This document shows positions 33,548 to 41,886 of a stretch of 57,085 bases of DNA, piece after piece (within the stretch, counting starts at the first letter, position 1; each line of letters starts with the position of its first letter). The notes below the pieces were generated by a model, which worked only from the letters and a program-made list of their open reading frames with translations, did no database searches and was not told the origin of the DNA. The stretch lies in contig NZ_JAKRFN010000032.1 of the NCBI RefSeq assembly GCF_022348085.1, positions 1-57,085 on the forward strand. Direction: 5' to 3'. This DNA is from Mycobacterium sp. PSTR-4-N (GTDB taxonomy: Bacteria > Actinomycetota > Actinomycetes > Mycobacteriales > Mycobacteriaceae). A program made the position numbers and the translations under genes.

Positions 33548-34419
33548 CCGAGCCGACCGACGGCGAGCCCGATACCGAGCCGGACACGCCCGAACCCGTC
33601 GACGTCGAGGGGCCTCGGCGGCGCGCCCGGCGCGAGCGGGAAGAGAGGCGCGCTGCGCAGGCGCGGGCCACCGCCATCGAGACGGCCCGCCGCGAGGCGA
33701 AACGGCGCACGCTCGTCGCGCGCTCGGCCGATACGGCGACGCTGGGTCGGGGCACGGTGCGCGGGCTGAAGGTGCTGCTGTGGACCGCGGTGACGGCCGT
33801 CGTGGTCGTCGGCATCGGCCTGCTGCTGTATTTCACGCCGATCATGTCGGCGCGCACCGTCGTGGTGGTCGGGCTGGGCGCGGTGACGCAGGACGAGGTG
33901 GTGGCGGTCGCGGGGGTGCCGCCCGGAGAGCCGCTGCTCCAGGTCGACACCGATGCGGTGGCCGAGAGGATCGCCGGCATCCGCCGGGTCGCGAGCGTGC
34001 GCGTGCAGCGGGAGTATCCGTCGACGCTGCGGATCACCGTGGTCGAGCGGGTGCCCGTCGTCGTCCGCGACTATCCCGACGGGGTGCATCTGTTCGACAA
34101 GGACGGCGTCGACTTCGCGACCGGACCGCCGCCGCCGAGCATCCCGTATCTGGACGTGGAGAATCCCGGGCCCGACGATCCGGCCACCAAGGCCGCGCTC
34201 GAGGTGGTGACGTCGCTGCGTCCGGAGGTGGCGTCGCAGGTGGGCCGGGTGTCGGCGCCGTCGGTCGCGGCGATCACGCTGACGTTGATCGACGGTCGCA
34301 CCGTGGTGTGGGGGACCACCGATCGCACCGAGGAGAAGGCGCTCAAGCTCGGCGCGTTGCTCACCCAGCCCGGGAAGACGTACGACGTGTCGTCCCCGGA
34401 TCTGCCGACGGTCAAGTAA
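33544..34419 (+). CDS. ftsQ: Cell division protein FtsQ
   Basis: A 291-residue bitopic protein. About 80 cytoplasmic residues, very rich in Arg/Glu, precede one transmembrane helix near residues 80-100 (VLLWTAVTAVVVVGIGLLLY). A POTRA domain then begins at ARTVVVVGLGAVTQDEVV, followed by the FtsQ/DivIB beta domain. It scaffolds the divisome. It ends the tightly coupled part of the cluster; a 178-bp promoter region separates it from ftsZ. Confidence 0.94.
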   Translation: MTEPTDGEPDTEPDTPEPVDVEGPRRRARREREERRAAQARATAIETARREAKRRTLVARSADTATLGRGTVRGLKVLLWTAVTAVVVVGIGLLLYFTPIMSARTVVVVGLGAVTQDEVVAVAGVPPGEPLLQVDTDAVAERIAGIRRVASVRVQREYPSTLRITVVERVPVVVRDYPDGVHLFDKDGVDFATGPPPPSIPYLDVENPGPDDPATKAALEVVTSLRPEVASQVGRVSAPSVAAITLTLIDGRTVVWGTTDRTEEKALKLGALLTQPGKTYDVSSPDLPTVK

Positions 34420-34482
34420 CCGGCGAAAATTCGTTCCGACACGCGGCGCGCCTGCTCGGCATGTGCGTGACCCGGCCCTACC

Positions 34483-34532
34483 GTTCTGCATGTACGGAAC
34501 AACTTGACATAACTCTAAGCCTCTAGTTGAGA
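34483..34532 (+). promoter_or_regulatory. ftsZ upstream promoter region with dyad and TTGACA
   Basis: The gap 34420-34597 has lower GC than its flanks. TTGACA at 34504-34509 is a consensus -35; the matching -10 is ambiguous (TAGTTG 34524 or TTGAGA 34527). An 18-bp imperfect dyad, GTTCTGCATGTACGGAAC, lies at 34483-34500, abutting the -35. Multiple ftsZ promoters are known in mycobacteria. A GGAAAGGG ribosome binding site precedes the ftsZ ATG. Confidence 0.6.
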
Positions 34533-34597
34533 TTGAGGGTTTGTCGCAGCGGTTATCCGTGTCAGGACAGGCAACCAGGGCAGGAAAGGGCGATGCG

Positions 34598-35764
34598 ATG
34601 ACCCCCCCGCATAACTACCTCGCAGTGATCAAGGTGGTCGGCATCGGCGGCGGCGGCGTCAACGCCGTCAACCGGATGATCGAGCAGGGTCTCAAAGGCG
34701 TCGAGTTCATTGCGATCAACACAGACGCACAGGCGCTGTTGATGAGCGATGCCGACGTCAAACTCGACGTCGGGCGCGATTCGACGCGCGGCCTGGGCGC
34801 GGGGGCGGACCCCGAGGTCGGCCGTAAGGCCGCCGAGGACGCCAAGGACGACATCGAGGAGCTGCTGCGCGGCGCCGACATGGTGTTCGTCACCGCGGGC
34901 GAGGGTGGCGGCACCGGCACCGGCGGCGCCCCGGTGGTGGCCTCGATCGCCCGCAAGCTCGGCGCGCTGACCGTCGGCGTGGTGACGCGCCCGTTCTCCT
35001 TCGAGGGCAAGCGGCGCAGCAACCAGGCCGAGAACGGCATCCAGTCGCTGCGCGAGAGCTGCGACACGCTGATCGTGATCCCCAACGACCGGCTGCTGCA
35101 GATGGGCGACGCCGCGGTGTCGCTCATGGACGCGTTCCGCAGCGCCGACGAGGTGCTCCTCAACGGTGTGCAGGGCATCACCGACCTGATCACCACCCCG
35201 GGCCTGATCAACGTCGACTTCGCCGACGTGAAGGGCGTCATGAGCTCTGCGGGCACCGCGCTGATGGGCATCGGCTCGGCCCGCGGCGACGGCCGTGCGC
35301 TCAAGGCCGCCGAGATCGCGATCAACTCGCCGCTGCTGGAGGCCTCGATGGAAGGTGCGCAGGGCGTGCTGCTGTCGGTCGCCGGTGGTAGCGATCTGGG
35401 CCTGTTCGAGATCAACGAGGCCGCCTCGCTGGTGCAGGACGCCGCCCATCCCGACGCCAACATCATCTTCGGCACCGTGATCGACGACTCCCTCGGCGAC
35501 GAGGTGCGCGTGACGGTGATCGCCGCGGGCTTCGACGCCGCCGGACCGGGCCGCAAGCCCGTGACGGGCGAGGCTCCCGCCGCGGCTTCGGCGCAGTCGA
35601 TCGCCCCGGGCAAGGCGGGCCGGGTGGGCTCGTCGCTGTTCGAGTCGGCCGATCCGGCGAGCGTGTCCGCCGCGCACACCAACGGAGCCACGGTGCGCAT
35701 CGGCGGCGGTGATGACGGCATCTCCGACGACGACGTCGACGTGCCCCCGTTCATGCGTCACTGA
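34598..35764 (+). CDS. ftsZ: Cell division GTPase FtsZ
   Basis: A 388-residue tubulin-like GTPase that forms the Z-ring. The tubulin signature GGGTGTG is at residues 103-109. The N-terminal nucleotide-binding IGGGGVNAVNRMIE and the T7-loop region NVDFADVKGVM are intact. The conserved C-terminal peptide DVDVPPFMRH follows a variable linker and binds SepF and FtsW. ATG 34598 (MTPPHNYLAVI) follows a good ribosome binding site; in-frame 34541 would add unlikely residues. Confidence 0.97.
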   Translation: MTPPHNYLAVIKVVGIGGGGVNAVNRMIEQGLKGVEFIAINTDAQALLMSDADVKLDVGRDSTRGLGAGADPEVGRKAAEDAKDDIEELLRGADMVFVTAGEGGGTGTGGAPVVASIARKLGALTVGVVTRPFSFEGKRRSNQAENGIQSLRESCDTLIVIPNDRLLQMGDAAVSLMDAFRSADEVLLNGVQGITDLITTPGLINVDFADVKGVMSSAGTALMGIGSARGDGRALKAAEIAINSPLLEASMEGAQGVLLSVAGGSDLGLFEINEAASLVQDAAHPDANIIFGTVIDDSLGDEVRVTVIAAGFDAAGPGRKPVTGEAPAAASAQSIAPGKAGRVGSSLFESADPASVSAAHTNGATVRIGGGDDGISDDDVDVPPFMRH

Positions 35765-35786
35765 CGCGGCATACTCGTCGCACGTG

Positions 35787-36497
35787 ATGTTCCGTGTGCG
35801 CCGTGTCACCACCACCCGTGGCGGTGGGGTGTCCAAACCTCCCTTCGCGACGTTCAACCTGGGTGACCACGTCGGCGACGATCCCGCTGCGGTGGCGGCG
35901 AACCGACGCCGGCTCGCCGCGGCCACCGGCCTGGGCGCCGACGGTGTGGTGTGGATGAACCAGACGCACAGCACCCGCGTGGCGGTGGTGGATCACGGCG
36001 GTCAGACAATCGACGACACCGACGGCCTGGTGACGACGACGCCGTCGCTGGCGCTCGCGGTGGTGACCGCCGACTGTGTGCCGGTGTTGATGGCCGATGC
36101 GCGGCGCGGAGTGATCGCGGCCGTGCATGCCGGCCGCGTGGGCGCCGCCGGTGGCATCGTGCCGCGGACGGTGGAAGCCATGGTCGACGCCGGGGCGCAG
36201 GTGGCCGACATCTCGGTGCTGCTGGGCCCGGCCGTCAGCGGACCGAACTACGAGGTGCCCGCCGAGATGGCCGACGAGGTGGAACGTCTGCTGCCAGGGA
36301 GCCGCAGCCGCACCCCACGCGGTACGCCGGGGCTGGACCTGCGTGCCGGGATCGCCGCGCAGCTTCGTTCGCTCGGGATCACGGCCATCGATGTCGACCC
36401 CCGCTGCACCTACGCCGATCCGAACCTGTTCAGCCACCGCCGGGGCGCGCCGACAGGTCGGCTGGCGTCACTGATCTGGCTGGAGCCGGCATCGTGA
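35787..36497 (+). CDS. pgeF: Peptidoglycan editing factor / multicopper oxidase-like (YlmD/YfiH/LACC1 family)
   Basis: A 236-residue PgeF-family protein. Conserved metal/catalytic blocks are WMNQTHSTRVAVV, VVTADCVPVLMAD and AAVHAGRVGAAGGI, with CTYADPNLFSHRR at the C-terminus. E. coli YfiH prevents misincorporation of L-Ser into stem peptides; other members act as purine nucleoside phosphorylases. The usual HAGWRG is HAGRVG here. ATG 35787 or GTG 35784 could be the start; a TACTCG at 35772 lies 6 bases before the GTG. The gene follows ftsZ by about 20 bp. Confidence 0.88.
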   Translation: MFRVRRVTTTRGGGVSKPPFATFNLGDHVGDDPAAVAANRRRLAAATGLGADGVVWMNQTHSTRVAVVDHGGQTIDDTDGLVTTTPSLALAVVTADCVPVLMADARRGVIAAVHAGRVGAAGGIVPRTVEAMVDAGAQVADISVLLGPAVSGPNYEVPAEMADEVERLLPGSRSRTPRGTPGLDLRAGIAAQLRSLGITAIDVDPRCTYADPNLFSHRRGAPTGRLASLIWLEPAS

Positions 36498-37309
36498 CCG
36501 CCGAACGTGAGCAGGAATTGGGCGACAACCTCGCGCGGCTGCGCGAGCGGCTCGCGCAGGCGGCCGAGGCGGCGGGCCGCGCCGCCGACGAGATCGAGCT
36601 GCTGCCGGTGACCAAGTTCTTCCCGGCGTCCGACATCGCTGCGCTGTATCGCCTGGGCTGCCGGTCGTTCGGCGAATCGCGCGATCAGGAAGCCACCCGC
36701 AAGGTCGCCGAGCTCTCGGAGCTCGCGGGGGACGTCCGCTGGCACATGATCGGGCGCATCCAGCGCAACAAGGCCCGCTCGATCGGCACCTGGGCCTATG
36801 CGGCGCACTCCGTCGACAGTCCGAAAGTTGTTGCTGCGCTTGCTCGCTCTGCGGAAGAGGCGCTGCAGACTGCGGTGCGCAGCGCACCGCTGCGGGTGTT
36901 CGTGCAGGTCAGCCTCGACCGCGACGAGAGCCGGGGCGGTGTCGATGTCGACGCACCGGAGCGGCTCGACGCGCTGTGCAGAGCCGTCGCGGAGGCGTCC
37001 GCGCTGACGCTCGCCGGTCTCATGGCCATTCCGCCGCTGGACGCCGACGCCGACGCGGCGTTCGCGCGACTGGCACGGGAACGCGAGCGGGTGCAGCAGT
37101 GGTGCGGACGGCCGCTCGAGCTGTCCGCGGGCATGTCCGGCGACCTCGAAGCGGCCGTGCGACACGGATCGACGTGTGTGCGTGTCGGTACCGCGCTGTT
37201 GGGCGCCCGCCCGCTAACGTCACCACCAGAAGTCACACGAGTCACACCTTCATCACAGACAACAAAGCCCGGCCATAGGTCATCACCGCACGAGGGGTCC
37301 TCACAATGA
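36494..37309 (+). CDS. YggS/PROSC-family PLP-binding protein
   Basis: A 271-residue pyridoxal-phosphate-binding alanine-racemase-like protein without racemase activity in known members. The PLP lysine is in LLPVTKFFPASDI. WHMIGRIQRNKAR and LSAGMSGDLEAAV match the family's phosphate-binding regions. Members maintain PLP and amino-acid homeostasis, and the gene commonly lies between ftsZ and sepF. The GTG overlaps the previous stop (GTGA). The C-terminus has an extra tail rich in Ser/Thr/Pro beyond the core. Confidence 0.92.
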   Translation: MTAEREQELGDNLARLRERLAQAAEAAGRAADEIELLPVTKFFPASDIAALYRLGCRSFGESRDQEATRKVAELSELAGDVRWHMIGRIQRNKARSIGTWAYAAHSVDSPKVVAALARSAEEALQTAVRSAPLRVFVQVSLDRDESRGGVDVDAPERLDALCRAVAEASALTLAGLMAIPPLDADADAAFARLARERERVQQWCGRPLELSAGMSGDLEAAVRHGSTCVRVGTALLGARPLTSPPEVTRVTPSSQTTKPGHRSSPHEGSSQ

Positions 37310-37962
37310 GCACACTGCACAAGGTCAAGGCCTACTTCGGTATGGCCCCCATGGACGACTACGAGGACGACTACTACGAGGACGACGAGCGCGGCCCCGC
37401 CCGCAGCTACCGCCGTCCCCGGGAGGATCGCTTCGACGACGAGGGCTACTCGCGCGGGTACGACGACCTGCCCGAGGGTCGCCGCCGCGAGTACGACGAG
37501 CCCGCCGCCTACCGGGGTGGGATGCCTGCCGGCTTCGATGACGGCCGGTTCGAGCCCCGCATGCGGTCACCGCGCGAATTCGACCGCACTCCACCGCGTT
37601 TCGGTGCGATGCGCGGATCGACCCGGGGTGCGCTGGCGATGGACCCGCGCGGTATGGCGGAGTTGTTCGAAGCGGGCAGCCCGCTGGCCAAGATCACCAC
37701 GCTGCGGCCCAAGGACTACAGCGAAGCCCGCACGATCGGCGAGCGGTTCCGCGACGGCACCCCGGTGATCATGGATCTGGTCTCGATGGACAACGCCGAC
37801 GCCAAGCGGCTGGTCGACTTCGCCGCCGGGCTGGCGTTCGCGCTGCGCGGCTCGTTCGACAAGGTGGCCACCAAGGTGTTCCTCCTGTCGCCGGCCGACG
37901 TGGACGTCACCGCCGAGCAGCGCCGCCGCATCGCCGAGGCGGGGTTCTACGCGTACCAGTAG
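37306..37962 (+). CDS. sepF: Cell division protein SepF
   Basis: A 218-residue SepF. The N-terminus (MSTLHKVKAYFGMAPMDDY) is the membrane-binding amphipathic helix. A long Asp/Glu/Tyr/Arg-rich linker (residues about 17-105) precedes the C-terminal SepF core, beginning near ITTLRPKDYSEARTIGE, which forms dimers and binds the FtsZ tail. In actinobacteria lacking FtsA, SepF is the main FtsZ membrane anchor. The ATG overlaps the previous stop (ATGA) and GAGGGG lies upstream. Confidence 0.94.
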   Translation: MSTLHKVKAYFGMAPMDDYEDDYYEDDERGPARSYRRPREDRFDDEGYSRGYDDLPEGRRREYDEPAAYRGGMPAGFDDGRFEPRMRSPREFDRTPPRFGAMRGSTRGALAMDPRGMAELFEAGSPLAKITTLRPKDYSEARTIGERFRDGTPVIMDLVSMDNADAKRLVDFAAGLAFALRGSFDKVATKVFLLSPADVDVTAEQRRRIAEAGFYAYQ

Positions 37963-38066
37963 TGCGGCCGGTCGAGCATCACTTTTGCACAGGTAGGCTG
38001 GCGTCGCCGGTGCGGTTCTCGCGGCGGCTTCCCCGTCACAACTGTTGGGAGTGAGGTCACCTTCCG

Positions 38067-38357
38067 GTGGGGCTCTTCTTCGAGATCCTGGGTTTCGCGC
38101 TGTTCGTGTTCTGGCTGCTGCTGATCGCCCGGGTCGTGGTCGAGTTCATCCGTTCGTTCAGCCGGGACTGGCATCCCCGCGGGGCGACCGTGGTGGTGCT
38201 CGAGGTCATCATGACGCTGACCGATCCGCCGGTGAGGCTGTTGCGGCGCATCATCCCGCAACTGACCATAGGTGCGGTGCGCTTCGACCTGTCCATCATG
38301 GTGCTGTTGCTGCTCGCGTTCATCGGCATGCGGCTGGCGTTCGACGCGGCGGTCTGA
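38067..38357 (+). CDS. YggT-family membrane protein (Rv2146c-like)
   Basis: A 96-residue protein with two transmembrane helices (about residues 3-25 and 70-92) and a short loop containing the YggT-type DPPVRLLRRIIPQ. The role is unclear; the family sits next to sepF and divIVA across Gram-positives. The start is GTG. The 104-bp gap before it contains TAGGCT at 37994-37999, a possible -10 with a 60-70 nt leader. Confidence 0.88.
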   Translation: MGLFFEILGFALFVFWLLLIARVVVEFIRSFSRDWHPRGATVVVLEVIMTLTDPPVRLLRRIIPQLTIGAVRFDLSIMVLLLLAFIGMRLAFDAAV

Positions 38358-38513
38358 CACCGGCCCGGAGCAGGGCGTTTGTGGAGTCTGGCCCGGGTGC
38401 GGGCAAGATGTGCGGCGCGATGCAGGTGGAGATTCGATGTAATTATCGCCCTCGACTGCAACCGCAGGGTCTGGTGTGACAGGATGGACGCCAGTTACCT
38501 TCAAGTCAGGCTT

Positions 38514-38539
38514 TACACTGTGAGATCGTTTTGACGATC
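38514..38539 (+). promoter_or_regulatory. wag31 promoter -10 and 5'-leader hairpin
   Basis: TACACT at 38514-38519 is a TANNNT -10. Just downstream, GATCGT (38524-38529) and ACGATC (38534-38539) form a perfect 6-bp inverted repeat with a TTTG loop, at the start of a leader of roughly 35 nt. AAGGGGGC precedes the wag31 ATG. The rest of the 202-bp gap (38358-38559) holds no gene. Confidence 0.6.
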
Positions 38540-38559
38540 CAGACTCAAGGGGGCAGACG

Positions 38560-39384
38560 ATGCCGCTCACTCCTGCCGACGTGCACAACGTTGCATTCAG
38601 CAAGCCACCCATCGGCAAGCGCGGCTACAACGAGGACGAGGTCGACGCGTTCCTCGATCTCGTCGAGAACGAGCTGTCCCGCCTGATCGAAGAGAACTCC
38701 GACCTGCGTCAGCGGGTGTCGGAGCTCGACTCCGAACTCGCCTCCGCGCGTTCCGGCGGGGCCGCCTCGGCCGCCCAGCCGACCCAGACGCTGCCGGTGT
38801 ACGAGCCGGAGCCCGAGCCGGAGCCGGAGCCGGCTCCGCAACCCGTGTACGAGGCGCCCGCCGCGCAGCAGTCTGCTCCTGCCTCCGAGGATCAGCACCT
38901 ACGGGCGGCGAAGATTCTCAGCCTGGCACAGGACACCGCGGACCGCCTGACGGACGGCGCGAAGGCCGAATCCGAGAAGATGCTCTCCGATGCGCGCGCG
39001 CAAGCCGACGCGATGGTCGCCGAGGCCCGGCAGACCGCGGAGACCACCGTCACCGAGGCGCGTCAGCGCGCCGACGCGATGCTCGCCGATGCGCAGAGCC
39101 GCTCGGAGGCGCAGCTGCGGCAGGCCCAGGAGAAGGCCGACGCCCTGCAGGCCGACGCCGAGCGCAAGCACTCCGAGATCATGGGCACGATCAACCAGCA
39201 GCGCACCGTGCTCGAGGGCCGGTTGGAGCAACTGCGCACCTTCGAACGTGAATACCGCACCCGTCTGAAGACCTACCTGGAATCGCAGCTCGAGGAGCTC
39301 GGCCAGCGTGGTTCGGCCGCCCCGGTCGATTCCGGTGCGAACAGCGACGGCGGATTCAACCAGTTCAATCGGGGTAACAACTAG
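38560..39384 (+). CDS. wag31: Polar growth organiser Wag31 (DivIVA)
   Basis: A 274-residue DivIVA. The membrane-binding N-terminal domain begins MPLTPADVHNVAFSKPPIGK and continues through YNEDEVDAFLDLVENEL. A variable linker follows, with repeated Glu-Pro pairs (EPEPEPEPEPAPQP) and a TQTLPVYEPE stretch; the M. tuberculosis protein is threonine-phosphorylated by PknA in its linker. Residues about 105-240 form a long coiled coil rich in Ala/Glu/Gln. The protein marks poles and recruits wall-synthesis enzymes. It has its own promoter region. Confidence 0.96.
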   Translation: MPLTPADVHNVAFSKPPIGKRGYNEDEVDAFLDLVENELSRLIEENSDLRQRVSELDSELASARSGGAASAAQPTQTLPVYEPEPEPEPEPAPQPVYEAPAAQQSAPASEDQHLRAAKILSLAQDTADRLTDGAKAESEKMLSDARAQADAMVAEARQTAETTVTEARQRADAMLADAQSRSEAQLRQAQEKADALQADAERKHSEIMGTINQQRTVLEGRLEQLRTFEREYRTRLKTYLESQLEELGQRGSAAPVDSGANSDGGFNQFNRGNN

Positions 39385-39393
39385 CCTCACCCC

Positions 39394-39723
39394 ATGCTCA
39401 TCGTCGCGCTCGTACTCGCCGTCATCGGCCTCGCAGCCCTGGTGCTCGCGGTCGTCACCAGCAACGCTCTGATCGCCTGGGTCTGCATCGCGGCCAGCGT
39501 GATCGGCGTGATCCTGCTGATCGTCGACGCGCTACGTGATCGCTCGAAGAGCGCCGCCGACGAGGCCGCCACCGAGGACGACCGGGTCGACGACGCGGGC
39601 GGTGAGCCTGCGGTGGAGGACTATCCCGACGAGGCCCCCATCGCATCCGAGGCCGAGGACTATCCCGCCGATGAGCCCGTCCCAGCCGCCGAGCGATCCG
39701 ACGAGGACCCGGCCAAGAGCTGA
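39394..39723 (+). CDS. Small membrane protein (Rv2144c-like)
   Basis: A 109-residue protein of two adjacent transmembrane helices (about residues 2-22 and 27-46), a short basic DALRDRSKS segment, and a very acidic tail with two EDYPxDE-type repeats. It starts 9 bp after wag31 and is probably cotranscribed. Function is unknown. Confidence 0.82.
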   Translation: MLIVALVLAVIGLAALVLAVVTSNALIAWVCIAASVIGVILLIVDALRDRSKSAADEAATEDDRVDDAGGEPAVEDYPDEAPIASEAEDYPADEPVPAAERSDEDPAKS

Positions 39724-39744
39724 ATCGCGTTGTCCCCGAACAAC

Positions 39745-40410
39745 TCACGTCGGGGCTGTGGTCAGCGCCTCGCGGACCTCGTCATCGGTCATCTGATGGA
39801 AGTCGGCGTAGACCTGCCCCACGGCGCGGAAATCGGCGGGCGTCAGGGAGCACACCACGTCGTCGGCCTCGGAGGTCAGGGCACGGCACGTTGACCGCGG
39901 CCCGACCGGCGCCGCCACGATCACACGCACCGCGCCGGCGCGTCGCACCCAGCGGACCGCGGCCACCATGCTGGCTCCGGTCGCAATGCCGTCGTCGACG
40001 AGGATCACGGTGCGGCCGGTGAGCTCGAGCGGTGCGCGGTCTCCGCGGTACGCGCGTTCGCGGCGGTGCACTTCGGCCGTCTCGCGGTGTATGACCTCGC
40101 GCACCTGGGGGTCGCTCAGTCCGAGGCTGCCGATCAGGTCCTCGTTCAGCACGGCGGGGCCGCCGGTTGCCACTGCACCCATGGCGAGTTCGGGTTGCTG
40201 CGGGCTGCCGAGCTTGCGTACCACGCACACATCCAGCGGCGCACGCAGCACGGCTGCGACTTCCCGACCGACCGGTACCCCGCCCCGGGCGAGTCCGAGC
40301 ACCGTGGTGTCAGGACGGTCGCGGTAACGGGCGAGACTCCGCGCGAGCACCTCGCCGGCCTCGCGACGGTCGCGAAAGGGTGGCGCGGAACGGGTCTCGG
40401 GAGCAGTCAA
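39745..40410 (-). CDS. Phosphoribosyltransferase-domain protein (Rv2143-like)
   Basis: A 221-residue type I PRTase-like protein. The PRPP-binding motif is VILVDDGIATGASM and an upstream VCVVRKLGSPQQPELAMGAV block is typical of actinobacterial members. The substrate base is unknown. TTG 40410 is the only standard start near the domain beginning, with GAGG 7-10 bases upstream and a TACTGT box further up. The frame is open far upstream, but that is antisense to the next gene. It is convergent with Rv2144c-like at 21 bp. Confidence 0.78.
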   Translation of the reverse strand: MTAPETRSAPPFRDRREAGEVLARSLARYRDRPDTTVLGLARGGVPVGREVAAVLRAPLDVCVVRKLGSPQQPELAMGAVATGGPAVLNEDLIGSLGLSDPQVREVIHRETAEVHRRERAYRGDRAPLELTGRTVILVDDGIATGASMVAAVRWVRRAGAVRVIVAAPVGPRSTCRALTSEADDVVCSLTPADFRAVGQVYADFHQMTDDEVREALTTAPT

Positions 40411-40524
40411 GTCACACCTCGGTGCGAACAGTATCGCGCTCGGGTATCCCGTTGCGCAGTCGAGCGGGCAATCCGGGCCCGCGACGGTGACGAATGACTG
40501 ATCGACGACGAGGCAGGGAGGGTC

Positions 40525-41886
40525 ATGGGCATCGACTACGACAGCGTGGTGGAGCACCCGCTGCGTGACGTGTGGGAGTGGCATACGCGACCGGGCGCCA
40601 TGCGGCGGCTGGTGCCCCCGTGGCAACCGATGACCGTGGTGTCCGAGGCGCAGTCGCTGGCCGACGGGGTGGCGGTGCTCGGTCTGCCGGGCGGGCTGCG
40701 CTGGGTTGCGCGCCACCAGCCCGACGCCTACGTCGAGGGCCACCGTTTCGTCGACGAGTTGTCGTCGGACGGTCCGACGTCCTGGCCGCCCCGTCTGGCC
40801 GGGCGCTGGCGGCACACCCATACGTTCGACGACGCCGATCCCGGCACCCGCATCCACGACCGGGTCGAGGCGGCGGTGCCGGCAGCGTTGCTGCGACCGA
40901 TGTTCGCCTACCGGCACCGGCAGCTCATCGGCGATCTGGCGGCGCATCAGCGCGCCGAACTGGCGGGCACCCAGCGCCTCACCGTTGCCGTCACCGGTTC
41001 TTCCGGACTGGTCGGCGCCGCGCTGTGCGCGTTCCTGACCACCGGCAAGCACCGGGTGATCCGACTCGTGCGGCGACCTGCCGAGAGCGCCGACGAGCGC
41101 CACTGGGACCCGGCCGCCCCCGCCGCGGATCTGCTGCGCGGCGTCGACGCCGTCATCCACCTCGCCGGCGAATCGATCGCCGGTCGCTTCACCGATGCGC
41201 ACCGAAAAGCCATCCGCGACAGCCGAATCGAGCCGACCCGTCGGCTCGCGGCGGTGGCCGCCGCGACGGAGGACGGTCCGTCGGCGTTCATCTGCGCGTC
41301 GGCGATCGGCTACTACGGCTACGACCGGGGCGATGTCACGTTGACCGAGGATGGTTCTCGCGGCGACGGTTTCCTGGCCGAGGTGGTCACCGACTGGGAG
41401 GCCGCGACTGTGCCCGCCGCGGACGCGGGGTTGCGGGTTGTCCTCGTACGCACCGGGATCGTACAGGCCGCGGCGGGTGGCACGCTGAAGCTTCTGCGTC
41501 CGCTGTTCGCGGCGGGCCTGGGCGGGCGGGTCGGCGACGGCACGCAGTGGCTGTCCTGGATCGGCTTGGACGATCTCGTCGACGTCTACCACCGTGCGCT
41601 CTACGATACGGAGCTGCACGGCCCGGTCAACGCGGTGGCACCCGAGCCGGTGCGCAACACGGAGTACACCAAAGAGCTTGCGCGCGTGCTGCATCGGCCG
41701 GCGTTACTGCCGGTTCCGAGCCTGGGTCCCCGGGTGCTGCTGGGCGCGCAGGGCGCCCGTGAACTCGCCGAGGCGAGCCAGCGCGTGTTGCCGGCGAAAC
41801 TCCTGGCTGCCGGGCATCCGTTCCGGCACAGCCGCGTCGCCGAGGTGTTGGTCCATCAGCTGGGGCGCGAGCTTCCCACCACGTGA
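40525..41886 (+). CDS. SRPBCC domain fused to TIGR01777-type NAD-dependent epimerase (SDR39U1 family)
   Basis: A 453-residue two-domain protein. Residues 1-150 are SRPBCC-like (start of a ligand-binding beta-grasp, with LRWVARHQPDAYVEG). Residues about 153-453 are an extended SDR: the nucleotide-binding VAVTGSSGLVGAALCAFL, then VIHLAGESIAGRF, then ICASAIGYYG with the catalytic tyrosine, and a C-terminal VNAVAPEPVRNTEYTKELA. The fusion occurs elsewhere in actinobacteria; substrate is unknown. A GAGGCAGGGAGGG ribosome binding site precedes the ATG. Confidence 0.86.
   Translation: MGIDYDSVVEHPLRDVWEWHTRPGAMRRLVPPWQPMTVVSEAQSLADGVAVLGLPGGLRWVARHQPDAYVEGHRFVDELSSDGPTSWPPRLAGRWRHTHTFDDADPGTRIHDRVEAAVPAALLRPMFAYRHRQLIGDLAAHQRAELAGTQRLTVAVTGSSGLVGAALCAFLTTGKHRVIRLVRRPAESADERHWDPAAPAADLLRGVDAVIHLAGESIAGRFTDAHRKAIRDSRIEPTRRLAAVAAATEDGPSAFICASAIGYYGYDRGDVTLTEDGSRGDGFLAEVVTDWEAATVPAADAGLRVVLVRTGIVQAAAGGTLKLLRPLFAAGLGGRVGDGTQWLSWIGLDDLVDVYHRALYDTELHGPVNAVAPEPVRNTEYTKELARVLHRPALLPVPSLGPRVLLGAQGARELAEASQRVLPAKLLAAGHPFRHSRVAEVLVHQLGRELPTT

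Noticed and set aside
38807..38838. Short GAGCCG repeat in wag31 as a possible microsatellite or repeat element.
   Set aside because: It encodes the Glu-Pro linker of DivIVA, which is naturally variable; no sign of an independent element.
39729..39744. Small hairpin GTTGT-ACAAC between the Rv2144c-like and PRTase genes as a bidirectional terminator.
   Set aside because: Only 5 bp of stem, no T-run on either side and partly overlapping the PRTase stop region; too weak to call.
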